From Fallopia convolvulus (lineage: Eukaryota > Streptophyta > Magnoliopsida > Caryophyllales > Polygonaceae), in NCBI GenBank assembly GCA_964016875.1, contig OZ024730.1, positions 39,068,795 through 39,132,794 of the forward strand: a stretch of 64,000 nt of DNA, in the 5' to 3' direction. The translations under genes were made by a program, and so were the position numbers. Position 1 is the stretch's first letter; each line of letters opens with the position of its first letter. The notes under the pieces were generated by a model. That model did no database searches and was not told the origin of the DNA. It saw only the letters and a list, made by a program, of their open reading frames with translations. Below, piece after piece: positions 35,451 to 46,386 of this stretch.

Positions 35451-35458
35451 TTTTTATA
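35451..35458 (-). promoter_or_regulatory. Possible internal TATA box upstream of the Athila second ORF
   Basis: Minus-strand CCTATAAAAACCCTTCTACC resembles the element's own LTR core promoter (TATAAATACCCTTCTA). A CT-rich leader-like stretch follows, as in plant genes. Confidence 0.4.
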
Positions 35459-35834
35459 GGAGGGGTAAGGATAGAGGGGGGGTGGCGGCTAGGGTTAGAA
35501 AAATTAACTAGGTTAGAATTACTTACCTGCCCCGTATTGTGACGAATCGGGTCGTCCGAACTGGGTCGTTAACGACCCTGGGTGGGTCGTTAACGAGCCA
35601 CCGTAGCCTCCTTGAGTGAATTTCGACCCCTTTTTCCTGAAATCTTTGTTAGCTCAAAAATCTTATTTCTATCCTATTTAAAACTAAAAAAAGAAACACA
35701 ATAAAAGAAAGCTAAGAAATAATCTAAAAAGAAAAAATAAAAATAAAATAAAATAAACCTATTCTAAAAAAGCGGGTTGCCTCCCGTAAGCGCTATGTTT
35801 AACGTCGTTAGCCCGACGAGCTCTCTTGCTAGTC

Positions 35835-38510
35835 TCATGGTGGTTCATGTCTGGCCATGTTGTGGTCTTGAGATACCTTGCTTGTAGCCTTACTGCCTCT
35901 GTGCACTTGAATTGCTAAATTAGGACCTTCTTCTTCTATCAGCAAGCTCGATATCCCTGGATTGTTAGTGTAGTCCGAAAGCCAAGGTGGTTTGGACTTT
36001 TCTGTAACCTCTGTAGTAGGGCCTTTGTGTACGTGAGAATCAGTGATCGGCAGATGTGGCTCGGTAGGAACTGTGGTGTCGAGTTCGGGTTGAGTCAACT
36101 CTAGTTGTGCCACTCCAATTGGGTCGTTAGCCTTCTGATCTAAATTGAATTCCACCCGTTCCTCTCCTATATCAAAAGTGAGGAGTCCCTTTCGCACATC
36201 AACTCTTGCTCCTGCTGTGGCTAAGAATGGTCGCCCGAGAATTATGGGGACATGAGGGTCTTTAGGCATATCAAGGACAATAAAATCATTTGGTATAAAG
36301 AATTTCCCGACTTGAATAGGGTAATCGTCCACTACTCCCGTGGCCTTGACACTTGACCCATCTGCCATGTACAGATTCATGTCTACTGGTTCCAGTGGTC
36401 CCATATTGGCTTTAGACCATATTGAGAGTGGAACAAGACTAGCACTGGCACCAAGATCGCATAAAGCTTTGAACTTGTGGTTGCCTATGCCGATTGTGAT
36501 TGCAAACCTCCCAGGATCTCCAAGCTTTTCTGGAAGAGCTATGGATCTGACCTCGTCCTGCAGCTCTGTAATAGATCTTTTCCTGCTAAGAATATCTTTC
36601 AAGAATTTTGTGTAAGCCGGCATTTCGCTTAGGGCCTCAGCGAATGGGATGGAAATATTAATGCCCTGAAGAATCTTAACGAAACGCTTGAACTTACTCT
36701 CAGTAGAGTCCATGGATTTCTTAGTTGGAAATGGAAGAGTTTTCACCATTCTCGGAACCAAGTTAGGCTCGAGAGGTGAGAGTACCGGGTCGACATTGGG
36801 GTCGTTCGGTGTCCTCGGTGGGTCGTTACCGACCCTGATGGGGTCGTTAACTACCCTGGAATTTAGAGGAGGACTCGGTTTAGAGAACTTACCTGGGTTG
36901 GGCTCGTCAGGAATCGTCGGAGCCTCGTCATCTTGTCTCGTAGGCTCGGTACTAGCTCTCGCTGGGTCGTTAACGAGCTGGCTGGCGAGATCTTGTTCCT
37001 CCTTCTCTTCAGCTTGAACTCTCTCCGGTAGTGTCTTCCCGCTTCTAAGGTGTACCGCTGCTATTTGGCCTCTAGCATTCTCCTCGGGACGGCCCGGGAG
37101 TTGCCCTTGTGGTCTTGGGATCCGTGCAGCAAGGTCTCCTAGTTGGGAATCAACACTCCTCTTCCAAACATCGAACTTTCCCCATCTTTTATCCTGCCGG
37201 TTCAGTTTGGCTTGGACGTCATCAACCATGTTGTTCACTCCGTTGATGCTCTCTTTAATCTCTTGAACCCATGATGGTGTCTCCTGATGGCCTGGAGGTC
37301 GATATGGTGCAGGTCGTCTATCTTGCGGGGGGCCTGTGTAGTTATGATTTGTATTCTGATTGCCCCATGGTGGATAGTTGTTTGACCTGTCATTATAATT
37401 AGGCTGGTTCCTGTAGGGTCCTCTCATGTAATTCATCTCAGCTATTGTCTCAGCGGTTCTAACCTGCTCAATGTTAGTGCAAGCAGAAGTACTATGCGCA
37501 GAAGAACCACATTCTTGACATGATTGAGAGGATTTCAGAAAACTTACCTGTTTCCTCAAACGGTTGACCTCATCTTGTAAGAATTGATTTTTAACATCGG
37601 GGTCAACTTCATCTCGATTGGGCACATAGAGACGTTTTTGAGTTTGTGGAGCCTGTTGGGTTCCGTACATCGCATCGTAATTCGCCAGCTTGTCCAACAG
37701 TTCCCACGCCTCTGTCGGGTTCATCTCTATAAAATCGCACGCAGTATGCGTGTTGATGCGGTTCTTGGTCTCCGCGTTGATACCCTGGAAAAAGATTTCT
37801 TGCAATACATATAAAGGTTGCCCATGAGTAGGGCATTGTCTAAGCATCTCTTTAAATCTTTCCCATGTTTCAACAAACGTCTCATTAGGCAACTGGTGAT
37901 AAGAGGTGATACGTTTCCTTAACTCCGTTGTCTTAGCAGGAGGGAAAAATTTTGTAAGAAATTGATCATACAAAGCTTTCCAAGTCCTGATAGACTTAGA
38001 AGGTAGGCTCTCTAACCAGTTCAGGGCCTTTCCAGTAAGTGACCATCTAAAAGCTTTTAACAGAACATATTCTAGTGAGACACCTTCAGCAGCTATGGTG
38101 TCACATAAATCAAGAAAATTTCTAATATGCTCCATAGGGCACTCAGCAGGTTTCCCTTCAAACTGAGCCCGTTTAATCAAGGATATAAATTGAGACTTGA
38201 TCTCAAAAGGTTTCTCTATCGCAGGAAGCACAATAGGAGATTCTGGCACCCTCAGTTCCGGATGCATGTATTGCTTGGTATTCCTTGGATAGGCGTTTAG
38301 CTCTTCTTGCAGTCGAGCCTTGTCTGCATCAGCGCCGTCCTTCTCGGCTTTCAGTGCCTCCATCTGGGTCCGGAGGATCTCTAACTCTCGAGCCATCTCT
38401 TCAGCTGTGGCCATGACTCGGTTTTCTCGGAGTCGTCGGTGCAGGGAACGTTCGGGTTCTGAGTAATAACTGGAGCTATCAAACTGAAGCCTTCTTCGTC
38501 CTACCGGCAT
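35835..38510 (-). CDS. Athila-type gag-protease (891 aa)
   Basis: Start at ATG 38508-38510 (MPVGRRRLQFDSSSYYSEPE); the open frame further upstream has no ATG. A coiled-coil-like stretch, EELEILRTQMEALKAEKD in form, is followed by a capsid-like region (KSQFISLIKRAQFEGKPAE, YDQFLTKFFPPAKTTELRK). The CCHC knuckle CQECGSSAHSTSAC is near residue 330 and an aspartic protease with CDLGASASLVPLS near residue 685, then IILGRPFLATAGARVDV. The DLGAS variant is typical of Athila. Between gag and protease are seven-residue repeats (VVNDPIR, VGNDPPR, TPNDPNV). The frame stops at 35835 before any RT. It packages the RNA; the ORF is undamaged. Confidence 0.9.
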   Translation of the reverse strand: MPVGRRRLQFDSSSYYSEPERSLHRRLRENRVMATAEEMARELEILRTQMEALKAEKDGADADKARLQEELNAYPRNTKQYMHPELRVPESPIVLPAIEKPFEIKSQFISLIKRAQFEGKPAECPMEHIRNFLDLCDTIAAEGVSLEYVLLKAFRWSLTGKALNWLESLPSKSIRTWKALYDQFLTKFFPPAKTTELRKRITSYHQLPNETFVETWERFKEMLRQCPTHGQPLYVLQEIFFQGINAETKNRINTHTACDFIEMNPTEAWELLDKLANYDAMYGTQQAPQTQKRLYVPNRDEVDPDVKNQFLQDEVNRLRKQVSFLKSSQSCQECGSSAHSTSACTNIEQVRTAETIAEMNYMRGPYRNQPNYNDRSNNYPPWGNQNTNHNYTGPPQDRRPAPYRPPGHQETPSWVQEIKESINGVNNMVDDVQAKLNRQDKRWGKFDVWKRSVDSQLGDLAARIPRPQGQLPGRPEENARGQIAAVHLRSGKTLPERVQAEEKEEQDLASQLVNDPARASTEPTRQDDEAPTIPDEPNPGKFSKPSPPLNSRVVNDPIRVGNDPPRTPNDPNVDPVLSPLEPNLVPRMVKTLPFPTKKSMDSTESKFKRFVKILQGINISIPFAEALSEMPAYTKFLKDILSRKRSITELQDEVRSIALPEKLGDPGRFAITIGIGNHKFKALCDLGASASLVPLSIWSKANMGPLEPVDMNLYMADGSSVKATGVVDDYPIQVGKFFIPNDFIVLDMPKDPHVPIILGRPFLATAGARVDVRKGLLTFDIGEERVEFNLDQKANDPIGVAQLELTQPELDTTVPTEPHLPITDSHVHKGPTTEVTEKSKPPWLSDYTNNPGISSLLIEEEGPNLAIQVHRGSKATSKVSQDHNMARHEPP

Positions 38511-38560
38511 ACACTGAGAAAACAAACAAAGAAAACAAAAAATTAAAAACAAAAACGGGG

Positions 38561-38627
38561 AGTATAGTGGTAAGTATTCCCGCCTGTCACGCGGGTGACC
38601 CGGGTTCGATCCCCGGCAACGGCGCCA
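38561..38627 (-). promoter_or_regulatory. Primer-binding region holding the complement of 67 nt of tRNA-Asp(GTC)
   Basis: The + strand reads as tRNA-Asp from base 9 through CCA: D-arm AGTATAGTGGTAAG, anticodon loop CCTGTCACG with GTC at 38586-38588, T-arm GGGTTCGATCCCC, and GGCGCCA at the 3' end. It lies three bases inside the 5' LTR. A normal primer site matches only about 12-18 nt. The 5' acceptor strand (8 nt) is missing, so it is not an intact tRNA gene. Confidence 0.85.
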
Positions 38628-38630
38628 TTT

Positions 38631-40147
38631 TGTTGAGAGGGTTTCTCGGCCAACAAATAAATTTGTAAGTCAAGACCCCGCTGAGTACAGTGGAGTCAGG
38701 ATCGTTCCACAGGAAGCAAGGTTGTTTGTTTATCAATCTAATAAAAATCAAATAAAAATCAAACACAATCACTCACGAGATGCCTCGTTAACGACCTTGT
38801 CAGGATCGTTACCGAACCACCGAACACAAAAATACCAATTAACGACCTAATAAAATTCTAATTAATACTCGGTACCGAAGCAAGTATTCAACAACGAAGA
38901 TTTATCAGAAATAATTCAATAAAAACAAATATCTAGGATAAGAACACCACAACATAGCCAAGCATAAGAATTCGTAAGAAGATAAGATCATGCCTTTAAA
39001 TAGATAGAGTCATCAACTTTCATTGACTTGACAAGTAAATTAATCTATTTTCATAAACTAACTCACTCAATTGCTTGTTTTGGATCTAAAGCTTGAAACT
39101 TTCGTTTTCAAACAATATTAACCTTCAAGTTACTAACTTTCTCTTTCAATCAAGTTAAAACTCAAATTACCTCAACTCCCGCTTCGATATTAAGCACAAC
39201 AAACAATCTCAATAAAAATAAAAGGCATTCAAAACACTATCTTACTTCATCAAACATGCTCAACTATGCCGGGCTTAACCCCGACCCTAGAAAAATAGAC
39301 TACTCACTACTCATGATTAAGAAACTAAAAACTTCAATAAAAACAAGCATTGAAACAAAACTCAAACTTAAATTAATAACAAAAATATTGTCTTACAGAG
39401 ATCCAGAAGAAAACCAAAACCAAAACAATCACCGAACCATAAACTCGATCAACGAACCTCGGAAACCGTCATTACCGACCCTCGTCACCGACTTCCGATC
39501 CGGTTCTCTCTCCTTCGGCCTTCCTTCTCCTCCAAAACTAGCTCTAAAACTCTACTCCAAAATTAAGCCCCCCCTTTCTATGCTAGATAGAAGGGTATTC
39601 ATACTAGAAAATCCTAAAAACTAAAAAGGCTAAAAGATAAAAACTTTCCTAAAAAGATAGAAACAATCTCTAAAAGATAGAAATAAAATCTAGAAAGATA
39701 TTAAACCCTAAAATACATATTCTAATAACCCATAAAGATTCTAAAAAGATACTCAACCGATACGGAAATAAATTCCCGCTCAGGATCGGTGAACAATAAA
39801 ATAATACTCCGAAATCTTCTTCTTCGTGGCCTCGTTAACGACCCTTTACAGCCTCGTTAACGAGCCTGGGGTTTTGTTTTCTTCAACACCTCCTCTCGTT
39901 TTCTTAAGCCTTGACTTCTTAAATCTTGCACTTTCCCGTCCTTCACTGTGATGCTCCAAATTTAGCTCCATTTAGCTCCTTTCCTCGCTAAAACCTGCAA
40001 AATACACAAAATAGCGTAGATTCCACCCTTTTCGTAGATTTATGCAAAACTAACTAAAAATACTCAAAACTAAACCTAAAGTAGACAAAATTAATCCTAA
40101 TAAGCAAAGAAAACCTATCAAAAACTATACCAAAAATGCGAACATCA
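38631..40147 (-). repeat. 5' LTR of Athila-like element
   Basis: 1,517 bp. TCGTTAACGA sites at 38785, 39832 and 39854. The minus-strand TATA box reads TATGAATA here (39596-39603), whereas the other LTR copies have TATAAATA. Confidence 0.92.
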
Positions 40148-40152
40148 CATTC
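40148..40152 (+). repeat. Target-site duplication (right) of Athila-like element
   Basis: CATTC, matching 29773-29777. Confidence 0.9.
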
Positions 40153-40383
40153 AACCTCCAAATTCCCTCTTCTCGGATTTCAAAACCAAATGCTTCACCT
40201 CGATGCACCTTTTGACACAAGTCTTGAATCATCGAGCAAGACCCTTGCTTTTGGTGGATCTCCTCTAGAAAGCTACGCTGACATTCCAAGGAACATAACT
40301 GACCTTGATATCTCTAGATCTGTACCTCAATCTCGTTCCTTATCAAGTCCTTTTTCAAAGAGGATTGAATAGTCTAGTGTGAC

Positions 40384-41330
40384 AACATCCGCCCTTGGGT
40401 TGATTTTCGGTTGAGTGCGTCAACGACGACATTTGCCTTGCCTGAGTGATAAAGGATCTCCAAATCATAATCCTTAATTAGTTCGATCCATCTGCGTTGC
40501 CTTATATTGAGCTATCGTTGAGTAAATAAAAAGGTACTTGAGGCTCTTGTGATAAGTCAAAATTTGGCAAGTCGTTCCATTCAAATAGTGTCGCATATCT
40601 TCAAGGTGTGGATTACAACTGCTAATTTTAGGTCGTGTGTGGGTCAGTTTTGCTCATGAGTCTTAAGTTGTCTAGAAGCATAGGCAATCACCCGATCCTT
40701 CTGCATTAACACACAACTCAAGCGAAGCATCATTGTAGACCACATACCTTTCCGAGCCTTGTGGAAATGCTAAGATGGGCGCATAAGTTAGCCTTCCTTT
40801 CAACTCTTTATAGCTAATATGACAAGCATCTGTCCGTGTGAACTTGGTAGTCTTACAGAGCAACTTGGTCAAAGGTTGAGCTATCTTTGAGAAACCCTCG
40901 ACGAACCTCCTATAATATAATGCGAGTCCCAAGAAACTGCGTACTTCCTTTACATTTTTGGGAGGTTGCCAAGACACTATTGTTTCAGTCTTCATTGGGT
41001 CAAGTTTCACTCCATCTGCAGAAACGACATGCCCTAGAAATGTGACCTCGGGCAACCAGAATTCACACTTTGAAAGCTTGGCAAATAAACGGTGTTGTCT
41101 TATTACTCCCAACATAACCCTTAGATGATTAGCATGCTCATCTTGGCTCCGAGAGTAAACCAAGATGTCATCAATGAACACTACCACGAACTGATCCAAG
41201 TATTCAATAAAAATCTTATTCATTAACTCCATGAACACTGTGGGCATTTGTCAAACCGAACGACATCACTACAAACTCTTAGTGCCCATATTGTGTCCGA
41301 AATGCCGTCTTGGAATGTATTCCTCTCGAA
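40384..41330 (-). pseudogene. Reverse transcriptase/RNase H remnant of old gypsy element
   Basis: The longest open part is 40672-41247, with FVVVFIDDILVYSRSQDEH (catalytic IDD), FLGHVVSADGVKLDP and VRSFLGLALYYRRFVEGFS. RNase H is visible as YVVYNDASLE, with the usual SDAS changed. Flanking parts are frameshifted. It is the portion of the old element to the right of the Athila insertion. Confidence 0.8.
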
Positions 41331-41559
41331 TCCCTAGATGATGATATCCTGACCTCAGATCCACCTCCGAAGAACACTGTAGTCCTTTTTAACTGCTCCC
41401 AAGAGATCATCAATGCGAGGTGGTGGATACCTGTTCTTAATGGTGACTTGGTTCAACTCCTGATAATCAATACACTAGTGAAGGGGTCCATCTTTCTTCT
41501 TTACAAACAAAACTGGGGCTCCCCAAGGTAAGACGTTCGGACGTACATACCCTTTCTAT

Positions 41560-41900
41560 AACAGCTCTTTCAATTGAGCCTTCAACTCTTGCATTCCCTT
41601 CGGAGTCATGCGATACGAAGGTCTTGAGAGTTGAGATCGGTCTCTTCCCTAGCTCTAGGTTGATACTGAAGTCAATCTCTCTCTATATCCCACGCACCAC
41701 CCCTCACTAAACAACTTGGCAGCCTTCATAATACTAGGCACTATTTCCGACTCCAACTTTTGACTCACCGGTACAGTTCCGTCACTCGTGGTCACTATGG
41801 ATGTACCCCTTTGTATATCCAACACCACTATGAAGCGTCTTACCCAATTCATTCCCAAAATCAAATTGCCATCTAGGGACAACTACATCACTATAAAATC
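41560..41900 (-). pseudogene. Protease remnant of old gypsy element
   Basis: SLDGNLILGMNWVRRFIVVL matches the ILGMDWL region after the gypsy protease active site. The rest is interrupted by stops. Confidence 0.6.
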
Positions 41901-42099
41901 TGCATATCCGTATCTACCCTCTATCTTGATAGGGCAGTGCAGAATCTCTCTATTTCTACTCACCTTACTGCCATCAGATACACCCCCACGAAAGATATCC
42001 CCTCTGTACACGTCAACTCTAGTCCATCCATGCAAGCAGAGGACATGAAAGAGTGTGTGACACCCGTGTCAAAAAAGAATAGGAATAAGCTTCGACTGT

Positions 42100-43350
42100 A
42101 TCCAAAACATACCCGTAGCAATCGGTGCATGTAATACATTGACCCTCCTCATCTCGAACACTCGAGGCTGGTTGGCCCACAGGGAATTTTCTCTTGTACC
42201 TCGTCTTTTGATCGATCCCGATGCCCCCTAGTTCACCGTCTCTGGTGAAGATCCTTGAGAGGATGCACCAACCCTACGATATTGTCATACAAGGTCGGGT
42301 TTCTCATAGATGAAGTAGTTTTGAACTGGCTCCAGTCATTGGTTCTTAATATAATCAGTGCCTCCACAATTAAAGAACTCTTCCTGGCCCCTAGTAGACT
42401 GGCCCTGTTGAATCTCATTTTGACGACCCTATGACTGAAAATCAGATCGGTTTTGCTGAAATGAACCCAGTCAGTTGTCCCTTTTTGAACATAACATTTG
42501 TTTGACGGTCCAGGCTCTATTCCTACTAATCGTAAGCACTCGCTTGTAGCGAACTCTGCACTAAATAAATCTTCTTCTCCTCTAGCGTCTGATTAGCATT
42601 CCAATGTTGACGCCATATTACTCAGCCATTGCTCTACACCGATACCCGAGACCCTGGTGAAGCTTGGCACCCCGGTCTTCTAAATTCAACAAGCCACTTG
42701 TGAAGCTGAGGTTCACAACACTGTCTTAGTAGCTCTATCACACAGTCAACTACTTCTGGTAACCCTCCTAATTGAACAATTCTAACAGTACTCTGGTTTG
42801 GTGCCCTTATTTTGCTCTCTTGAAGCTCAACAATAGTATTCTAATAAAGTACGACTTTGAGGCCCGATTGATTCTGTAGCAGCCCTATAAGTGTGTCCCG
42901 AGGTGCAAGATACATCTCTGGTGCTAACCCAACTAGGGATGCATTAACTCAAAACTGGACCCCATTAACTTGTGGTCCTCCCTGAACGACAAACAAGCTA
43001 GCATCCCGATGGTCGTCAACAGTCAGACCCCCACTCTAAGCAAATTCTTCATGTAGATTAAACGTTTTGATGTTCTTCTACCGCTAGCAACAACAACTCT
43101 GACTCTAGTTGGTGGGACCATCTTCTCAGAAAGTCCAACGGTCATTACTTTTAACCTGATTAAAAGTTAACGATTTAATTACCATTCTACGTGAGGTCCT
43201 TCGGCGGATGGCAGCGGAGTCGCATCGTGTCATCTACCCCTATATGCAGCATGACTACCCCATTTAAAACTTTTTTTTTTGAAAACACCGGCCGATTTTT
43301 GTTTCTAGTTGGACCTCGTGTACAATTGTTGTTCGGTTCCATGTGCCCTT
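42100..43350 (-). pseudogene. Gag remnant of old gypsy element
   Basis: Only scattered coding likeness remains. A decayed zinc knuckle, FFNCGGTDYIKNQ, is readable near 42360. Many stops. Confidence 0.5.
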
Positions 43351-43362
43351 GTTGCCAACCTC

Positions 43363-43374
43363 GCTCTGATACCA
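43363..43374 (-). promoter_or_regulatory. Primer-binding site of old gypsy element (tRNA-Met initiator)
   Basis: Minus-strand TGGTATCAGAGC, a perfect match, three bases inside the 5' LTR. Confidence 0.85.
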
Positions 43375-43377
43375 ATT

Positions 43378-46229
43378 TGTAACACCCCGTCTTGACGTTG
43401 GGGCGCTATTCGGTAGTTGACCCTCTCGGGTACTACCAGAACTAGTTTGACATCTAAGCATCTGGACCTTCCAACTCTGGCACGGCAAGAAAATGAATTT
43501 AAATCATCCAACTATCATTTATTAAAACATATCTGTAAAATGTCATGCAAGAGGTCCCAACAATTGAAACAAACCATAAACAACCTGACAACCCACATAA
43601 GTCGACAAGAAGAGAAAGCTTCCAAAAACCGTAAATAAGACTAAACCATAACACCCAAACCACTCTAGCGCCTAATGACACGTGCGACAATGATCCACTG
43701 CAGCATCTGGCCTAAACTCCATCACAGGACCTGTATGAGTACCTGGAACTGAAAAATAAGTCCCCGAGGGGTCAGCTATTATCCAAGGCAAGCTAGATAA
43801 CAAGCGGCAAAGGTAAGACGTTTGAAAAACAACAATTAGCCAACAACATAACCTTTAATAAGTGAATTGAACAAAACAGAATAGGCCAACACACATTTCC
43901 ACAACTTAGAAAATAGGTGAAAGGAAAGTCAAGAAGACATACCACAATCAAACTAACAAGCACAAAAGTAAAGCATTCGTAATAATAATCAACACTTCGA
44001 CATTCAACAAATAAAGGGAAAAACAACGAAACAAGCAATTCATCAAGCGTAGCAAGAATTCACATGGTCGAAACCAACTAAGTAATCACAGACACGCACA
44101 CAACAAAACCATTCACAATCCTATTGGGAAATGCCATTCTCCCTTCCACCACCGCATTCCCATCTACGGCGCTAACTCCCTGCGCCCGAGTGCAAAGGCA
44201 GGCCCTCCCACTTTCCATATACGTCATCCTTTCAACCCCTGGTCAAGCCTCCACTGGAGCACTTGCCAAAAACAAGCAATCAATTTTTATTTTTAAAGGG
44301 GCCTGACCGACACACGACCATGGCTAGACGCCTCTTCGCCACCGACAATCGTCGCACATGATCGTGCCGAATACGCTGCCAACACAGAGAAAGCGATACT
44401 ATTTCTTTTACGAGAAAACGTTTGAAATGGAAAGCGCATCACATCACATATGAAAACATTTCACATGGAAAACATACATTCGGGACTAACTCCCAAAACC
44501 AATCTCACAATCACGGCATGAAATCTAACAAGACTAGAATAGAGCGGAGCAAGTCGAGAACGACTTACCTCATGAGACGAACACAAATACGTAGCTGCAG
44601 AATTTAGGCTCGAACTAGTCACACGTGAACATTACATTTCCTATCAAATCAATAACCAAACTATAACATCCGAAGAGAACCGAAACACAAACTTAATGCC
44701 CCAACGAGCTAAGAGTTCTTTCTAATCGATGATTGTGGACAATAAAGATTTTAAGTGAACACTTACAATTTTCCAAACCAACCCATCCTTGTCAACCGTT
44801 CGATTCCGACCTAGGTTACTAGTTACTAGCACGCTTCTAAAGCGACATTTTTATTTTACAAGTCGGATCTACTTAATAGATATAGTAGTATTTTAACCTA
44901 CTAATCCATATCAAGATATTCAATCAAACCATGACAAATTCAATAACCAATACTAAATGAACAATTGAACCAATTTTAGTAGCAACCTTGTATTACTGAG
45001 ATCAATCTCAGTACCTAATTTCTAAACCAATATATTCAACAATTCCATGTATGGACAAAATAGCCAACAACACGTTCCATTGATATCACCACCATAAACA
45101 CCATTATTGGCCAAAACCTTTAATTAGTTCAAACGACTCCTCGAACCACAACATGTCACAACACTAGACCAAACCAAGGATGCCTTAATTGACTTTATTA
45201 TAGGTATTCCCTTATTATTACAACATATATGAAGAGATTCATCTAACAAAGCAATAAGGAGATCGGAAATTGACTGAACAAGAATCTATCCACTACCGTT
45301 GACATTCGACTTCGCACTTACATCGTCAACAACAGGCAGAAACTCTACAGTTCGGGTCTTGACGAATGGAACTTGAGGGTAGTCGGAAGGCTGGGTGTAC
45401 AGTAGAAAAGACGATGCATTCGGGGCCCTGGCTTCGTCGAGGTCAACGACGGTCTTCGACGATCTGGAACATTGGACAGGAGGCGAGAACTGAGGGCGTT
45501 TAATTGATGGCGAGCTTGGGCAAACGACAGCGGGAACGAAACTCGCGACAAACACTGGGCCTCTCCGAGGTCAACTATGGCGGCCAACTTCGAATAACGA
45601 CAAGAAAGTGAGACGAGGTATTGAGAGTTTCAATGAAGGCAAAGGATTATGGTCGGGAACGAGAGGCGAGAAAAACGTAGGTTGGGAATGAGGAATCGAT
45701 AGAGAGAGTTGGGAACCAGAGAGTCGAGTGAAAGAACTGGGGAGGAGGTGTGCGGCGCTTCTCTTTGGAGAAGATGGTGAACAGTAGTCTCCAAAATTAG
45801 GGCTAAGAGTAGTGGTAGAAAGGTGTGAAGGCTTGGGCCCTGTCTTCAAATCCGGCCCAACATGACAATGGAGAGGCAAAGGCCCAGTTCTCATGACCTG
45901 GCCCAGATCATAGAATAGGCTCAAAAATTTAAATACCCAAGATAATATGAAAACTATGTATCGCTCGGAAATGTAACATCCCGAAAGAAATCCGGTATTA
46001 CAATTTAATTTATGAGCGAGAAATGACTCGAAAACTTGTCCAACTTTAACTTCGGGTTGTCCATGAAATCAATGAAATAAATTAGAATTAATTTATTTTC
46101 TTTCTAAACATAGTAGTAACTAGTAAAAATCATTATTCCTTTATAACAATTTTAAAAGTTTAATATAAATTATTATTCCTTAATAATTCATATTTAAATA
46201 TTCTCCTAAATAAATTCCTATTTTATTAT
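43378..46229 (-). repeat. 5' LTR of old gypsy element
   Basis: Begins TGTAACACCCCG on +. It is collinear with 26374-29189 with scattered substitutions and a 48-bp-scale length difference near 45690-45735. Its outer end is uncertain because the partner LTR may be truncated. Confidence 0.8.
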
Positions 46230-46386
46230 TTTATAGAAGTGGCATTATAAAATTATATAGTTATAAATTTATCAAGTTAGCATAATAACAACTTTTTTTG
46301 TAAAATTTCGATATAAGTCTCAATTATATATTTTTTATATGGATTTTCATTATAAGTTGTTATTCATAAATTTAAAATAATTGAAA
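46230..46386. other. Unassigned A/T-rich DNA
   Basis: It may hold the outer end of the 5' LTR. A possible TGCCAC start (minus) is near 46257, but no duplication confirms it. Confidence 0.25.

Larger units (their letters stand above)
29778..40147 (-). mobile_element. Athila-like LTR retrotransposon without RT or integrase (10.4 kb)
   Basis: Near-identical LTRs (29778-31295, 38631-40147; about 15 substitutions seen by eye) flank an intact gag-protease ORF and an intact second ORF on the minus strand. A tRNA-Asp primer site, the rule used by the Athila/Calypso lineage, and a perfect CATTC duplication support a real, fairly recent insertion. No reverse transcriptase, RNase H or integrase coding is present, so it must have moved with enzymes supplied by another element. 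It lies inside an older gypsy element. Copies of TCGTTAACGA occur throughout. Confidence 0.93.
26374..46229 (-). mobile_element. Old Tekay/Del-like Ty3/gypsy element, split by Athila insertion
   Basis: LTRs of about 2.8 kb (26374-29189 and 43378-46229) flank minus-strand gag, protease, RT, RNase H and integrase remnants and an initiator tRNA-Met primer site. Many stops and frameshifts are present. The integrase reading ends abruptly at the left LTR, so the C-terminus, polypurine tract and probably the start of the 3' LTR were deleted. The outer right boundary may lie beyond 46229, and no target duplication could be fixed. Confidence 0.8.

Noticed and set aside
38561..38627. Functional tRNA-Asp gene
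   Set aside because: The 5' acceptor strand is missing, CCA is encoded and the segment sits exactly at the retrotransposon primer position.
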